Assembly (NCBI GenBank): GCA_021732025.1
Contig: JAKFVU010000082.1
Coordinates: 248,001-312,000 of the forward strand
From: Candidatus Obscuribacterales bacterium
Lineage (GTDB): Bacteria > Cyanobacteriota > Vampirovibrionia > Obscuribacterales > Obscuribacteraceae
Direction: 5' to 3'
Length of the DNA stretch: 64,000 bases
Positions 8,380 to 18,187 of the stretch are shown here, piece after piece (the first letter of the stretch is position 1; each line of letters opens with the position of its first letter). The notes beneath the pieces were generated by a model. The model worked only from the letters and a program-made list of their open reading frames with translations, was not told where the DNA came from and did no database searches. The position numbers were made by a program, and so were the translations under genes.

Positions 8380-10748
8380 CCGACGACTCTGACGACTTTG
8401 CTAAACGCTTAAGTGAAGCTTTTAAAGAAGAAGCCAGTGAGTTGCTGTCTGACATTCGCAGATTGCTTAGTCAGTTAGAAAACAATCAAACAGGTGAAGC
8501 GACCTTTAAAGAACAGCTTCACAGTATCGATCTAGTACTTGCTCGATTGCACAGCCTTAAAGGCTCTGCCAGGGCTGTTACTGAACTACAGACGGTAACT
8601 ATTTGTCAGTGGCTAGAGACAGCTTTAGCAAACGCCAAAGCCAGAGAGAAGCGCATTGACAGAGTCTTAGCTCACGCATTGAGCTTTAGTATCGAACTTT
8701 TAGACGAGTTGCTTGGCCTCAGTCAATCAGACCAGCAAGGCAAGAACCGTATCAAAGCTGAAATCGGAAAGCTACTCGAAGTAGAGAATATCGAGGACAG
8801 CACAACTCAAGAAGCAGCCCCAAAAACAGCACAAGATACAGCACAAGATACAGCACAAAATACAGCACGAAATGCAGAATTAAATCTCAAACTACCTGCA
8901 GAGCAAATTGCCGCAGAGCCACAAACAAGCACTGCAGTTGCGCCACCATTACCAACAAAAGTAGACAACCTCACTTCGGTAAGAGTACCAATCGAAAAGC
9001 TAGACAGGCTGCTCTCCGAATCGGAAGAACTTCTGACCATTAAGACTAAGGCTGCAGAATACATTCAAGATCTTTCGCAGCTCAAAACCTTAGTAGCCGA
9101 TCTGGGCAAACGAATGAGCGATCTGTTAGAGATTCAACCAGAAGCAGTTAGGGTAGGTGAGCAGGTCAAAGCGCTGCAGCACAAGGTTAATAATATGACC
9201 AAGGCTGCCTCACGCGATGAAAGCAGTACTTCGCTTTTAATAAACCGCTATCTTGAAACAGCCAAAACCCTAGTGATGTTGCCAGTTTCAACATGTTTTG
9301 AAGGCTTCCCGCGCTTAATTCGTGAGCTTAGCAGAGAGCTAGATAAAGATGTAGAACTGACTATCTACGGTGAACAATTAGAAGTTGATAGACGTGTGCT
9401 AGAGCGGCTCAAAGATCCCTTAGTGCACATACTTCGAAACGCCATGGACCACGGGTTTGAATCAACCCCTGAACGCACGAAGCAGAACAAAAGCAAGGCT
9501 AAGCTTGTTGTTAGTGCTCGCCAACTCAATGGTGAAACTATCGAAATCACAATTGAAGATAACGGCCGCGGCATTGACGATCAAGCAGTAAGAGCCACTG
9601 CCGTCAAAAAATTGCTCATTGGTGCTGAAGAAGCCAGCAATCTCAATCTAGATGAAGTTTATGCTCTAATTTTCAGATCTGATTTTTCCACACGAGAGAC
9701 AATAAGCGAACTCTCAGGCCGCGGACTAGGTTTAGCCATCGTTAAAGAAAAAATTGAAGAGCTAAATGGTCGCATTGAGCTGACTAGTAAACCCGGTCAA
9801 GGAAGCACATTTCGCATCATCGTACCGACTACCCTGGCCACTTTCATGGGTATCTTGGTAGAAGCTGCCGGTCAAAGATTTGTCGTACCGTTATCAGGTA
9901 TGAACCGAGCCATACGAGTTCATCCGCTCGCCCTCGAAATAGTTGATGAACGAGAAACTTTCATGGTGGATGGCCAGGTGTTGCCTGTAGCCGCTCTTGC
10001 TAAAGCTCTTAACCTACCCTCATACAGAGAGGCAACCTCATCGGCACAAAACCGAACCACTTTCAAATATCTAGAAATGCTAGTGATAAGCCATCGCGAT
10101 AAAAAAGTGGGTGTAATTGTCGATCAGATTTTGACCGAACAAGAGTTTCTAGTGAAGAAACTAGGTTTTCCTCTCGGCCAAATCAATAATTTTGCTGGTG
10201 CCACCACTCTTTCGGACAGTAAGGTCGCTCTGGTATTAAACATCGCCGATCTAGTTGAAACTATCGTCAAAACCAGATTCATGCAAGATCAAAAACCCAT
10301 GTTTGGCTTGGCAGCAATGTTAGATCGCGAAGACACAGAAACGCAAACGCAAACGATTCTTCGCGAGCAGCGCCCTGCAACCACACCATCAATATTAGTT
10401 GTCGAAGATTCTCTGACGTCACGAATATTTATGCGCAGTATTCTTGAAGCCGCTGGCTACAAAGTAACTCTTAGAGTTAACGGCAAAGAAGCCCTGCACA
10501 CACTGAGCGAAACTGCTGGCTTCGACCTAATAATATCTGACATTGAGATGCCGATTCTAGACGGCTTAGCACTGGTTAAAGCCATTAGAAGCAACAAGCA
10601 AACTAAACATTTACCAATAGTATTAGTGACTTCACTGAGTAGCGAGAAAGACCAGAAAGAGGGTCTAGAAGCCGGCGCCAATGCCTACTTTGTCAAAGGC
10701 GATCTCAATCAAGAAAATCTTCTTTCAGTGATTAAAGAGCTTCTATGA
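8376..10748 (+). CDS. Hybrid CheA histidine kinase with C-terminal receiver
   Basis: A 790-residue chemosensory kinase. Residues 1-120 are an HPt (P1) domain with LHSLKGSARA and an intact His. A low-complexity linker rich in TAQD/TAQN repeats follows (about 145-170). Next come a CheA ATPase with N-box HILRNAMDHGFE, G1 EDNGRGID and G2 GRGLGLAIV, a CheW-like P5 domain (about 485-625), and a receiver (about 668-790) with Asp in LIISDIEMPILDG. This order is that of FrzE, WspE and cyanobacterial PixL-type kinases. The start is TTG, preceded by GAGGG at 6 nt and overlapping the upstream stop; the end overlaps cheB by ATGA. Tight coupling suggests fixed stoichiometry. Confidence 0.94.
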   Translation: MTDDSDDFAKRLSEAFKEEASELLSDIRRLLSQLENNQTGEATFKEQLHSIDLVLARLHSLKGSARAVTELQTVTICQWLETALANAKAREKRIDRVLAHALSFSIELLDELLGLSQSDQQGKNRIKAEIGKLLEVENIEDSTTQEAAPKTAQDTAQDTAQNTARNAELNLKLPAEQIAAEPQTSTAVAPPLPTKVDNLTSVRVPIEKLDRLLSESEELLTIKTKAAEYIQDLSQLKTLVADLGKRMSDLLEIQPEAVRVGEQVKALQHKVNNMTKAASRDESSTSLLINRYLETAKTLVMLPVSTCFEGFPRLIRELSRELDKDVELTIYGEQLEVDRRVLERLKDPLVHILRNAMDHGFESTPERTKQNKSKAKLVVSARQLNGETIEITIEDNGRGIDDQAVRATAVKKLLIGAEEASNLNLDEVYALIFRSDFSTRETISELSGRGLGLAIVKEKIEELNGRIELTSKPGQGSTFRIIVPTTLATFMGILVEAAGQRFVVPLSGMNRAIRVHPLALEIVDERETFMVDGQVLPVAALAKALNLPSYREATSSAQNRTTFKYLEMLVISHRDKKVGVIVDQILTEQEFLVKKLGFPLGQINNFAGATTLSDSKVALVLNIADLVETIVKTRFMQDQKPMFGLAAMLDREDTETQTQTILREQRPATTPSILVVEDSLTSRIFMRSILEAAGYKVTLRVNGKEALHTLSETAGFDLIISDIEMPILDGLALVKAIRSNKQTKHLPIVLVTSLSSEKDQKEGLEAGANAYFVKGDLNQENLLSVIKELL
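8826..8873 (+). repeat. 12-bp tandem repeat in the cheA linker
   Basis: Four units of a 12-mer beginning acagcacaagat, the last two with one or two changes, encode Thr-Ala-Gln-Asp/Asn repeats between the P1 domain and the dimerisation region. Being in frame and in a linker, copy-number change would alter linker length without breaking the kinase. Confidence 0.85.
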
Positions 10749-11782
10749 CCAGACAAATTAAAGTATTAGTCGTTGAAGACTCACTAACCGCACAAAAGAT
10801 TTTAGTAAAAATATTGAGTGCAGACAGCCAAATTGAAGTAGTGGGCGTGGCCTCAAGCGGTGAAGAAGCGCTAGAGCAGCTGAAACATATTTCTCCCGAC
10901 CTAATTACCATGGACATTCATATGCCCGGCATGGATGGCCTTGAGGTCACTCGCAAAATAATGGAAAGCACTCCTATACCGATTGTTGTTGTCAGCGCTA
11001 GTTGCCTGGTTGAAGATGTCGAACGAGCATTTCAATTAATCGAAGCAGGGGCACTAACTGCCATCGCCAAGCCCGTAGCCATTGGTAGTGGTGATTTTGA
11101 GGCAACCGCCTGGCGTTTAGTGCAAACAGTCAAAGACATGGCGGCAGTTAAAGTAATTAAGCGTTTGCCTAAAACAGCCCCCAAAGCTAAAACAGAGCCA
11201 GCGACAAAAGCAATTGAACTAAAGCCAGTCTCGATTATTGCGATAGGTGCTTCCACCGGGGGTCCACAGGCTATTGAAACAATCTTGAAGAATCTGCCAA
11301 GTAATTTTCCAGCATCAATACTTGTAGTACAACATATTGCACCAGGCTTCTTAAGCGGTATGGTTGAATGGCTAAACAATGTGCTGCCATTGCCAGTCAA
11401 GGTAGCTCAAGACGGCGAGAAGCTACAAATTGGCACGGTCTATCTTGGCCCGGAAGGAAAACATCTTGGTGTTGACAAGAACTGCATCATGCTCTCTAGT
11501 GATGAGCCCATTGATGGTCACAGGCCAGCGGTTTCTCACCTATTTAAATCACTTGTACAAAATAGAGGTGACTGTCTAGCTCTACTCTTAACTGGTATGG
11601 GAAAAGATGGTGCCTGCGAACTTTTAGAGTTGAAAGAAAGCGGTGCCATTACAATCGCTCAAGACAAGAAAAGTTCGGTCGTACATGGTATGCCTGGAGC
11701 TGCTATCGCTCTTGGTGCCCACTGCCATGTTTTGAATTTGCAAAGCATAGCAGCAGCCCTGGCCCTTCTGTGTGAGAAATGA
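10745..11782 (+). CDS. cheB: CheB: receiver plus protein-glutamate methylesterase
   Basis: A 345-residue protein. The N-terminal receiver (1-120) has VVEDS and the phospho-acceptor in ITMDIHMPGMDG. After a Lys/Ala/Thr-rich linker (about 140-160), the C-terminal methylesterase has the catalytic-serine loop IGASTGGPQA, the histidine in VVQHIAPGF, and the aspartate in LLTGMGKDGA. It removes methyl groups from the chemoreceptor or deamidates it, opposing the CheR-TPR protein across the divergent promoter. It overlaps cheA by ATGA, consistent with feedback adaptation by CheA phosphorylation. Confidence 0.95.
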   Translation: MTRQIKVLVVEDSLTAQKILVKILSADSQIEVVGVASSGEEALEQLKHISPDLITMDIHMPGMDGLEVTRKIMESTPIPIVVVSASCLVEDVERAFQLIEAGALTAIAKPVAIGSGDFEATAWRLVQTVKDMAAVKVIKRLPKTAPKAKTEPATKAIELKPVSIIAIGASTGGPQAIETILKNLPSNFPASILVVQHIAPGFLSGMVEWLNNVLPLPVKVAQDGEKLQIGTVYLGPEGKHLGVDKNCIMLSSDEPIDGHRPAVSHLFKSLVQNRGDCLALLLTGMGKDGACELLELKESGAITIAQDKKSSVVHGMPGAAIALGAHCHVLNLQSIAAALALLCEK

Positions 11783-11793
11783 GGTCCGATTAA

Positions 11794-12309
11794 ATGGAAC
11801 CAACAACAACCATAATCACTAGTGAGCAAACTCTTCTCTTAGTAGAAGATACTTTGACCCAATCTATGTACATGAGCCACGCACTCACACAAGCGGGTTA
11901 TAAAGTCGTCCTGGCCCGCTCAGGCGAAAAGGCTCTTGCGGCCTTAGAAGAATTGCCGTTGCCTCAAGCAATACTGACCGACATCAATATGCCTGGAATT
12001 AGCGGCTTTGAACTAGTGAAAAAAGTGAAGGAAAACCAAGCGACTAAGGCCATAACTGCAATACTTTTGATTACGGCGACCCAATTGAACGATACAGCAG
12101 AAATACTAAACAGTGGAGCCGACGGTATAGTCTTCAAGTCGACAATAGCCAAGAAATTTATTGATCAAGTGAAATTGGCTTTGCAGCAAGACCATTCGCC
12201 TTCACTAAAAATAGGGGATCATTGTCACAATACCAATGCCACTCTTGCTCAGAGCAACCATCTTTTTCTGAGTGCCTATCAGCAAATATTAGACCTGCAA
12301 TCCCAATAG
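11794..12309 (+). CDS. Single-domain response regulator (CheY/PilG-like)
   Basis: A 171-residue protein with one receiver domain (about 12-130): acidic pocket LVEDT, phospho-acceptor in AILTDINMPGISG, and a Lys in VFKST. About 40 C-terminal residues carry no recognisable output domain. It lies 11 bp after cheB with GAGGT as SD. As the only single-receiver protein of the cluster it is the natural diffusible output of the CheA hybrid, comparable to a CheY or PilG-like protein. In Wsp systems this place is taken by a receiver-GGDEF protein, which is absent here. Confidence 0.9.
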   Translation: MEPTTTIITSEQTLLLVEDTLTQSMYMSHALTQAGYKVVLARSGEKALAALEELPLPQAILTDINMPGISGFELVKKVKENQATKAITAILLITATQLNDTAEILNSGADGIVFKSTIAKKFIDQVKLALQQDHSPSLKIGDHCHNTNATLAQSNHLFLSAYQQILDLQSQ

Positions 12310-12363
12310 ATTTGTATTAAAATTGCCAAGCAAGGTCGAGAAGTTACTACTGACGAGAAATCA

Positions 12364-13632
12364 ATGCCCAACGATAGCCTCGAATCACAATTATCTAGCC
12401 AACTTCTGGTTTCATCTCTCGGCTTTGGTGCCATAACTCTCTTTATTGGTTGGCAGTGGTGGTCTTCAGAACAGGCCATTGCAGTTTTACAAAGCGCAGC
12501 TGCCACCATCAATCAAAAGGAAACTATTGAAGCCGTTCAAGCTCTTAAGCAGTCAAATATGTATCTTGGCATAGCCTATCTCTTAGCCTTAGCTGTTGCC
12601 TCGGTCACTACTGCACAAGTTAAGCGCTTTATGGACCGAAGCGTAGTTCAACCACTTAAAGCTCTGACCGATGCAGCACAAAAGATTGGGCAAGGCGATC
12701 TGAAATATGAGATACCTAAGTCAGCGCAAAACGACGAACTTGGTGCTCTATCAGACACCTTTGAAAAAATGGTTTCGAGTCTTCGTTCCGATACTCAGCA
12801 TATTGCCGAAGCCGTGCAAGTTCTAGCAAGTTCTGTTAAACAAATTGTTGTCTCGACAAGCGAATCTTCAATTAGCTCGACCAATACGGCAGCCACAGTC
12901 ACACAAACTACAGTATCGGCAGAAGAAGTAAGACAGACGACTCTTGTGGCCACGCAGAAAGGTCGCTATGTAGCTGACTTGGCGCAACAAGCGGCACAGA
13001 TTTCGATGGCGGGAAAAGCAGCTGCTGACGATACTGTCGAGCAGATGAACGAAATCAGAGAACAGATGAAATCTATCGCGCAAAACATGGCGGGGCTAAC
13101 AGAAAAGGGCCAAGCAATTGCTGAAATTACTGCCTCGGTTGATGAACTCTCGCAACAGTCTAACTTGCTTGCTGTGAATGCATCGATAGAAGCCGCGAGA
13201 GCTGGAGAACTAGGCAAAGGCTTTGCCGTTGTAGCCCAAGAAGTCAAAGCCCTCTCCAACCAATCGAAGCAGGCAACGGCTGAAGTGCGAAAGATCCTTA
13301 ACGACATTCAGCAAGCTGCCCAACATGCGGCAGTATCAATTGAGCAAGGCACTCGCACTGTAGAGTCTGCAGTGAAGCAATCAACAGAGGCTGGTCGTTC
13401 CATCGAATCGCTAGCCAATAGTGTCAGCGAGGCTGCTAGCGCTGCGGTACAAATTGCGGCAGCATCGCAAGAACAATTGACCGGAATAGATCAAGTAGTT
13501 ACCGCTATGCAAGGCATTCAAGACGCCACAAAACAGCATGTGGCCTCAAGTAAACAGATTGAGCAAGCAGCTTTCAGCTTAACCGCTATCCAAGATGTTT
13601 TAGAAAGTCTTGTAGCTAAATACAAGAAGTAG
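12364..13632 (+). CDS. Methyl-accepting chemoreceptor with minimal periplasmic part
   Basis: A 422-residue protein with two membrane helices (about 11-30 and 61-80) separated by only about 30 residues, so it has almost no ligand-binding domain. A HAMP domain follows (about 81-140), then a cytoplasmic signalling hairpin whose tip reads [18 protein letters not shown] and [15 protein letters not shown]. No C-terminal CheR-tethering pentapeptide is visible. A receptor of this shape may sense membrane or surface state, or couple to a partner such as the TPR membrane protein at 130-2040 (inference). It lies 54 bp after the receiver gene and ends the rightward operon. Confidence 0.93.
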   Translation: MPNDSLESQLSSQLLVSSLGFGAITLFIGWQWWSSEQAIAVLQSAAATINQKETIEAVQALKQSNMYLGIAYLLALAVASVTTAQVKRFMDRSVVQPLKALTDAAQKIGQGDLKYEIPKSAQNDELGALSDTFEKMVSSLRSDTQHIAEAVQVLASSVKQIVVSTSESSISSTNTAATVTQTTVSAEEVRQTTLVATQKGRYVADLAQQAAQISMAGKAAADDTVEQMNEIREQMKSIAQNMAGLTEKGQAIAEITASVDELSQQSNLLAVNASIEAARAGELGKGFAVVAQEVKALSNQSKQATAEVRKILNDIQQAAQHAAVSIEQGTRTVESAVKQSTEAGRSIESLANSVSEAASAAVQIAAASQEQLTGIDQVVTAMQGIQDATKQHVASSKQIEQAAFSLTAIQDVLESLVAKYKK

Positions 13633-13652
13633 ACTAATTCAAGAAACAAGAA

Positions 13653-14102
13653 TCAAGCCTTGCGCTCTAGCCACTGGCGACCAGTTTCGGTTAGATAATC
13701 ACGCATTTCTTTGATCACAATCATGCCATCGGCCAAATTGATAACGTTGACCTGAGTTTTGGCGTACAAGAGAGACTCGGCAATAATCATTTGTTCGGCG
13801 CTATATTCAAGGACATCAGCGACACGGTCGACCATCATAGCCAACTTCTGATCGCCATCCAGGGCCACTATCATCATGTCTGTCACTGCCACAGCCTTAT
13901 TCGGCAAACCAAAGCGGGCCCGAGCATTAACCACAGGAATCAATTCACCATGGACATTGACAAAACCTAGAAATTCGCTGGCAAGATCGGCCTCGCATGA
14001 TGTAATTTCCACAGCCGGATAAACCCGCTCTACACTGGTAAGCGGAATGGCGTAACGATTATCGTCAAGAAAGAAAAGTAGTAGTGAGACTGATTTGGCC
14101 AT
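13653..14102 (-). CDS. CheW-like coupling protein (second copy)
   Basis: A 149-residue single CheW domain. Typical elements are LLFFLDDNRYAIPL at the start, FLGFVNVHGELIPVVNARA as the family core, and DGMIVIKEM near the end. It is convergent with the chemoreceptor gene, 20 bp away, but is transcribed with the DprE1-like oxidase, whose stop is 4 nt before its ATG. It therefore appears to be the last gene of the zwf-to-wecA run rather than part of either chemosensory operon. It probably serves the same receptor/CheA complex. Confidence 0.88.
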   Translation of the reverse strand: MAKSVSLLLFFLDDNRYAIPLTSVERVYPAVEITSCEADLASEFLGFVNVHGELIPVVNARARFGLPNKAVAVTDMMIVALDGDQKLAMMVDRVADVLEYSAEQMIIAESLLYAKTQVNVINLADGMIVIKEMRDYLTETGRQWLERKA

Positions 14103-14106
14103 TTAA

Positions 14107-15489
14107 CTAAAGCCCAAGGCGATTTGAGAGTTGGGAGCGATAGAGCCGTTCTCGATCATACTGGCGCAATCGGCCTTTAAAATCATCATAATGGGGGTAA
14201 GCGTGCGTCACCACACTTAGTGGCAGACGTGAATCTCTAACAATGTAAGGTGTAAGGCCTAATTCTAGAATCAGCGCATCAAGATACTGCATAAAACTGT
14301 TGCCGGCAGCGCAACGAGGGAAGTTCAAAGTAAAGCAGACTCCTTCACCTTCAAAGCGGAGCAGACTTTGGCTTCCTCTAAAGGCTTTAGCAGAAGCAAG
14401 TGTGACAGCCAATTCGTTTTTATCAAGCCAATTCTCAATTGACTTGATAAAGAGAGAAAACTGTTCCGCTGGCACAATCAACTCACTTTCATGAAAGCCA
14501 GCTCGACCGAACATTTTATAGTAAAGTTCACGCTTCTTGCGATCGGAGAACAGGCAATCTTTCACTGCACTTAAGGCTGGCTCGGTATTAAAGCGATTGC
14601 AGCCGCCATAAAGCACATTAACAAGGCGGTTGAAAGGAAGACTATATAAAGCTAAGTCGACACCCTTACGAGAATGACTATCTAAGGGCCAGTAGAGAGG
14701 AAGAGCCGATTTACTGGCCTTTCTCAAATCGTATTGGGCACTGACAAATTTTCCGATCAATAAGAAACCGCGACCAAAAGCAGCCCCTCTAGCAGAGAAG
14801 TCGTGCCATGAAACTGCGTAGTCACACTCTTCAGCAGCTGTAACCAGCAACTCTGGCATGGTTAAAATGTCATCGACGGGCACACGATAAAGTGCCATCA
14901 GAGGCGACGGCAAAGCCTTTGTCTGCAACTTAGCACTGATAATATGACCAGTTAAACCATAGCCACCACAAGTCAGCTCGAAAATATCATTGTTAATTGC
15001 TCTACTAGCCGACACTATTCCACGAGAGGGGTGAAAGAGTTTAAGCGAATGAACTTGATGGCGAAAATTGCCGTCTTTTAGCTGATTTTTACCGTGCACA
15101 TCAACAGCAATACAGCCACCCAAAGTTATTGCTGGATAATCTGGCTGCACCACCAAGTAGCGCCCTATCTCTGACAGATAGTTGTGAATGTGAGCTAAAG
15201 TGGAGCCAGCTTGCACTTCTAGCAAACCTGACTCAGAGTCGAACTCGAGAATCTCTGTGAACCGTGAATTATCGACAGTGGTAATGCCATCGCCAAAATT
15301 GCTAGCAGCACACGATAGGCCGGCACCACGAGTAATGCGCGCCTTCTTACCAGAAAGCACCTTCTCCTCAATGTCTGACAGCTCTCGCAAGGCACTCTGA
15401 GACGGTTTTGCCAGTTGCCCCCTAGCCAATACACCGCCATCGAAGCTAACAAAATCGACTTGCGAATCTAGGACAAAAGTTGAGATCAT
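14107..15489 (-). CDS. FAD-linked oxidase, DprE1-like
   Basis: A 460-residue flavoprotein of the vanillyl-alcohol-oxidase fold. The FAD-binding half (about 10-185) contains TRGAGLSCAASNFGDG, LLEVQAGSTL and a YPAITLGGCIAVDVHGKNQ motif. The HGKN segment matches the FAD-attachment/active-site region of decaprenylphosphoryl-ribose 2'-oxidase (DprE1). The C-terminal half is the substrate cap. It lies 9 bp after the wecA-like gene, which supports action on a polyprenyl-phosphate-linked sugar at the membrane. No DprE2-type reductase is seen nearby, so the precise substrate is open. Other FAD/FMN sugar or lactone oxidases are the alternative. Confidence 0.8.
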   Translation of the reverse strand: MISTFVLDSQVDFVSFDGGVLARGQLAKPSQSALRELSDIEEKVLSGKKARITRGAGLSCAASNFGDGITTVDNSRFTEILEFDSESGLLEVQAGSTLAHIHNYLSEIGRYLVVQPDYPAITLGGCIAVDVHGKNQLKDGNFRHQVHSLKLFHPSRGIVSASRAINNDIFELTCGGYGLTGHIISAKLQTKALPSPLMALYRVPVDDILTMPELLVTAAEECDYAVSWHDFSARGAAFGRGFLLIGKFVSAQYDLRKASKSALPLYWPLDSHSRKGVDLALYSLPFNRLVNVLYGGCNRFNTEPALSAVKDCLFSDRKKRELYYKMFGRAGFHESELIVPAEQFSLFIKSIENWLDKNELAVTLASAKAFRGSQSLLRFEGEGVCFTLNFPRCAAGNSFMQYLDALILELGLTPYIVRDSRLPLSVVTHAYPHYDDFKGRLRQYDRERLYRSQLSNRLGL

Positions 15490-15498
15490 AGCCCTAAA

Positions 15499-16842
15499 TC
15501 AGCTTTCCTCTCCGGCAGCAGAAGCAGCCGAAGGTGAACTATCAAGATCTTTGGTAGGGCCAGGGGCAGGTGGCATAGCCGCGCCTTCGCTTTTTTTTAT
15601 CACTGTCTTGCCCCGCTGCCGGTGCCGATTGAGCACCTCGGCGAAGAACAATGCCAGAAGCAGTACAGAGCCAAACAGCTTCAAGAAGTACTCTTCTTGA
15701 TGAACAAAACAAGCAGCGATAAAACCGAAAACTGCCGACACTGAATAGATTATGTAGGCAACTTTCTTTTGATCGAGGCCACTGTCGAGCAGCCGGTGGT
15801 GAATATGCAAGCGATCGGGTGAAAATGGTGATACCCGTTTAGCCAGGCGCCGCACAATGGCCCACGACGTATCAAGTAACGGGAAGGCCAAGATAAACAA
15901 GACAAGCAGAGAAGTCGGCACCATAACTGTGGAAGCCGCGCCTTTAATTACTCCGGTAATGGAAATTGCAGCAAGAATGAAGCCGGTCAAATAAGCACCA
16001 GAATCGCCCAAGAAAATGCGAGCTGGATTGAAATTCCATCTCAAAAAGCCCAGTAGTGCGCCAGCGATAACAGCAGCCATCAGTGCCGCGAAAGGCTTAG
16101 CTACGCCCAAAGCGACAGCCCAAATAGTCAAAGCAGATATTGCCGATACGCCAGCGGCAAGGCCATCCATACCATCAATTAAATTGACCGCATTAGCCAC
16201 ACCTACCAACCACAACACTGTAATGGGCAAGCTGAGAAGACCGAGGTCGATTGGTACTCCACCTTGAATATGAATGAAGAAGAAATCGAAATTCCAATCT
16301 TGAGGGATAGGAATAGCTTTGATGCGCACACCTAGAGCGTAAGCGGCACAGCCTGCCAAGATCTGAGTGAAGAGTTTGTACTTGGCCTTAATAGACTCAA
16401 GGTCGTCCATTAATCCTAGTACAAAAACTAGAGTGCCACCAACAGCGATAGCTAGGATACCTTCCTGGCCTCGGGCATTTTGCGGCAACCGACCAGCGAT
16501 TCCGACAAGTGCAACAATAGTTGCCAGAACGCTGATATAGATGGCGACGCCACCTAAGCGCGGCACAGCCACTTTGTGAATGCGCCTATCATCGCCTGGT
16601 TGATCAACTAAACCTAGCCGCATAGCTCTTGCTCTAATCTCAGGCACAAGCCACCAAGAAATAGCAAGCGCTATCAAGAAGCCAGGTATTTGCATTTGGG
16701 CTAGGTCACTACCAGCAGGCACGTAGGCCCACCAGACACCCACTGCAATGAGCAGCAGCTGACAGAGGTGAATCAGCAGTCTAGAGGCTCGCGAACGACC
16801 ACTCTTTTTTGTTTCATCGCTGGGTAGTTCTAAAGTTTTCAT
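15499..16842 (-). CDS. WecA/TagO-type polyprenyl-phosphate sugar-1-phosphate transferase
   Basis: A 447-residue polytopic membrane protein of about eleven helices in the MraY/WecA superfamily. Family motifs are visible in order: [51 protein letters not shown], and [14 protein letters not shown], the last being the HIHH signature of the WecA/TagO branch. It would transfer an N-acetylhexosamine-1-phosphate from a UDP-sugar to undecaprenyl phosphate, starting O-antigen, exopolysaccharide or a similar polymer. The ATG overlaps the glyA stop (ATGA), and the DprE1-like gene follows by 9 bp. The Pro/Ala/Ser-rich C-terminal tail is poorly conserved. Confidence 0.92.
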   Translation of the reverse strand: MKTLELPSDETKKSGRSRASRLLIHLCQLLLIAVGVWWAYVPAGSDLAQMQIPGFLIALAISWWLVPEIRARAMRLGLVDQPGDDRRIHKVAVPRLGGVAIYISVLATIVALVGIAGRLPQNARGQEGILAIAVGGTLVFVLGLMDDLESIKAKYKLFTQILAGCAAYALGVRIKAIPIPQDWNFDFFFIHIQGGVPIDLGLLSLPITVLWLVGVANAVNLIDGMDGLAAGVSAISALTIWAVALGVAKPFAALMAAVIAGALLGFLRWNFNPARIFLGDSGAYLTGFILAAISITGVIKGAASTVMVPTSLLVLFILAFPLLDTSWAIVRRLAKRVSPFSPDRLHIHHRLLDSGLDQKKVAYIIYSVSAVFGFIAACFVHQEEYFLKLFGSVLLLALFFAEVLNRHRQRGKTVIKKSEGAAMPPAPGPTKDLDSSPSAASAAGEES

Positions 16843-18107
16843 CTAACAGTAGCTAACTTGCTCTCATAAAGGGGAAACTTCTTGCAAAGCTCCTCAACGG
16901 TTTTACGCGACTTAGTTTTAACAGCCTCGTCTTCTGGCGCCTTCAAAGTCGCCGCTATAGCTAGGCCAATTGCTTTCATTTCAGCTGTGCCCATACCACG
17001 ACTGCTAACAGCCGGAGTTCCTAACCTGATACCGCTAGTCACCATTGGTTTCTCAGGATCATTTGGCACGGCATTCTTATTGGTGGTGATGTTCACTTCT
17101 TCAAGTACAGCACTGGCCTTTTTGCCAGTCATAGAAATTGGACGCAGGTCAACTGTCATCAGGTGATTGTCTGTGCCACCAGAGACAATTGCCAGACCTT
17201 CTTCAACCAGAGTGTTGGCTAATGCCTTAGCATTGTCGACGATCGACTTTTGGTAGGTTTTGAATTCGGGTTTCAGAGCTTCGCCGAAAGCGGCAGCCTT
17301 GGCCGCAATCACGTGCATCAATGGCCCGCCCTGTATACCAGGAAAAACGGCCTTATCAACTAACGGGGCAAATTCTTCAAGTGACATAACGACGCCACCA
17401 CGAGGACCTCGAAGAGTCTTGTGAGTAGTGGTAGTGACAAAGTGAGCGTGGGGGAATGGATTTGGATGCAAGCCAGCCACCACCAGCCCAGCTATGTGAG
17501 CAATGTCAGCCATCAGATAAGCACCAACACTATCGGCAATTTCGCGCATTTTGGCAAAATCGATAATGCGGGGATAGTTACTGGCACCACAAACAATGAG
17601 CTTAGGCTTAACTGCAGAAGCAGCTTTGGCCACCATTTCATAATCAAGCATGCCCGTTTGCGGATCGACACCATAGAAATGAGCATCGAACCATTTGCCA
17701 GACATATTGACAGGAGAACCATGGGTCAAGTGGCCGCCTTGGTCTAAGGCCATTCCGAGAATGGCATCGCCGGGTTTAAGCATCGCGAAAAACACAGCCA
17801 TATTAGCCTGAGCACCACTATGTGGTTGGACATTGGCATGGGGAGCACCAAATAGCTGCTTCACTCTTTCAATCGCTAAACGTTCAACCGCATCAACGTT
17901 CTCGCAGCCGCCGTAATAGCGCTTACCAGGTAAACCCTCAGCATATTTATTTGTCAAGACCGAACCTTGAGCTTCGAGCACTGCTTCACTGACAAAATTC
18001 TCAGAGGCAATTAACTCGATACTATTCTGCTGGCGATATAGCTCTCTGTTGATCATCTCAAATAGGGCCGGATCGCTATTGGCCAGATGGCTATTGCTTA
18101 AACTCAT
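16839..18107 (-). CDS. glyA: Serine hydroxymethyltransferase
   Basis: A 422-residue PLP enzyme that interconverts serine and glycine with tetrahydrofolate. It shows [25 protein letters not shown], the PLP-lysine context [14 protein letters not shown], and [16 protein letters not shown]. The longest frame begins at a TTG at 18119, but that codon lies inside the SD GGAGAG. The ATG at 18107, 6 nt after GGAG, is clearly the start. It is 80 bp downstream of recO and overlaps the wecA-like gene. It supplies one-carbon units and glycine. Confidence 0.97.
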   Translation of the reverse strand: MSLSNSHLANSDPALFEMINRELYRQQNSIELIASENFVSEAVLEAQGSVLTNKYAEGLPGKRYYGGCENVDAVERLAIERVKQLFGAPHANVQPHSGAQANMAVFFAMLKPGDAILGMALDQGGHLTHGSPVNMSGKWFDAHFYGVDPQTGMLDYEMVAKAASAVKPKLIVCGASNYPRIIDFAKMREIADSVGAYLMADIAHIAGLVVAGLHPNPFPHAHFVTTTTHKTLRGPRGGVVMSLEEFAPLVDKAVFPGIQGGPLMHVIAAKAAAFGEALKPEFKTYQKSIVDNAKALANTLVEEGLAIVSGGTDNHLMTVDLRPISMTGKKASAVLEEVNITTNKNAVPNDPEKPMVTSGIRLGTPAVSSRGMGTAEMKAIGLAIAATLKAPEDEAVKTKSRKTVEELCKKFPLYESKLATVR

Positions 18108-18187
18108 ACTTCTCTCCAACGGTCTTGTACACGCTATTTTAGCTGCTTTTCAAGCACTTTTCAAAAGGGCGAACACATGGCAAATTA

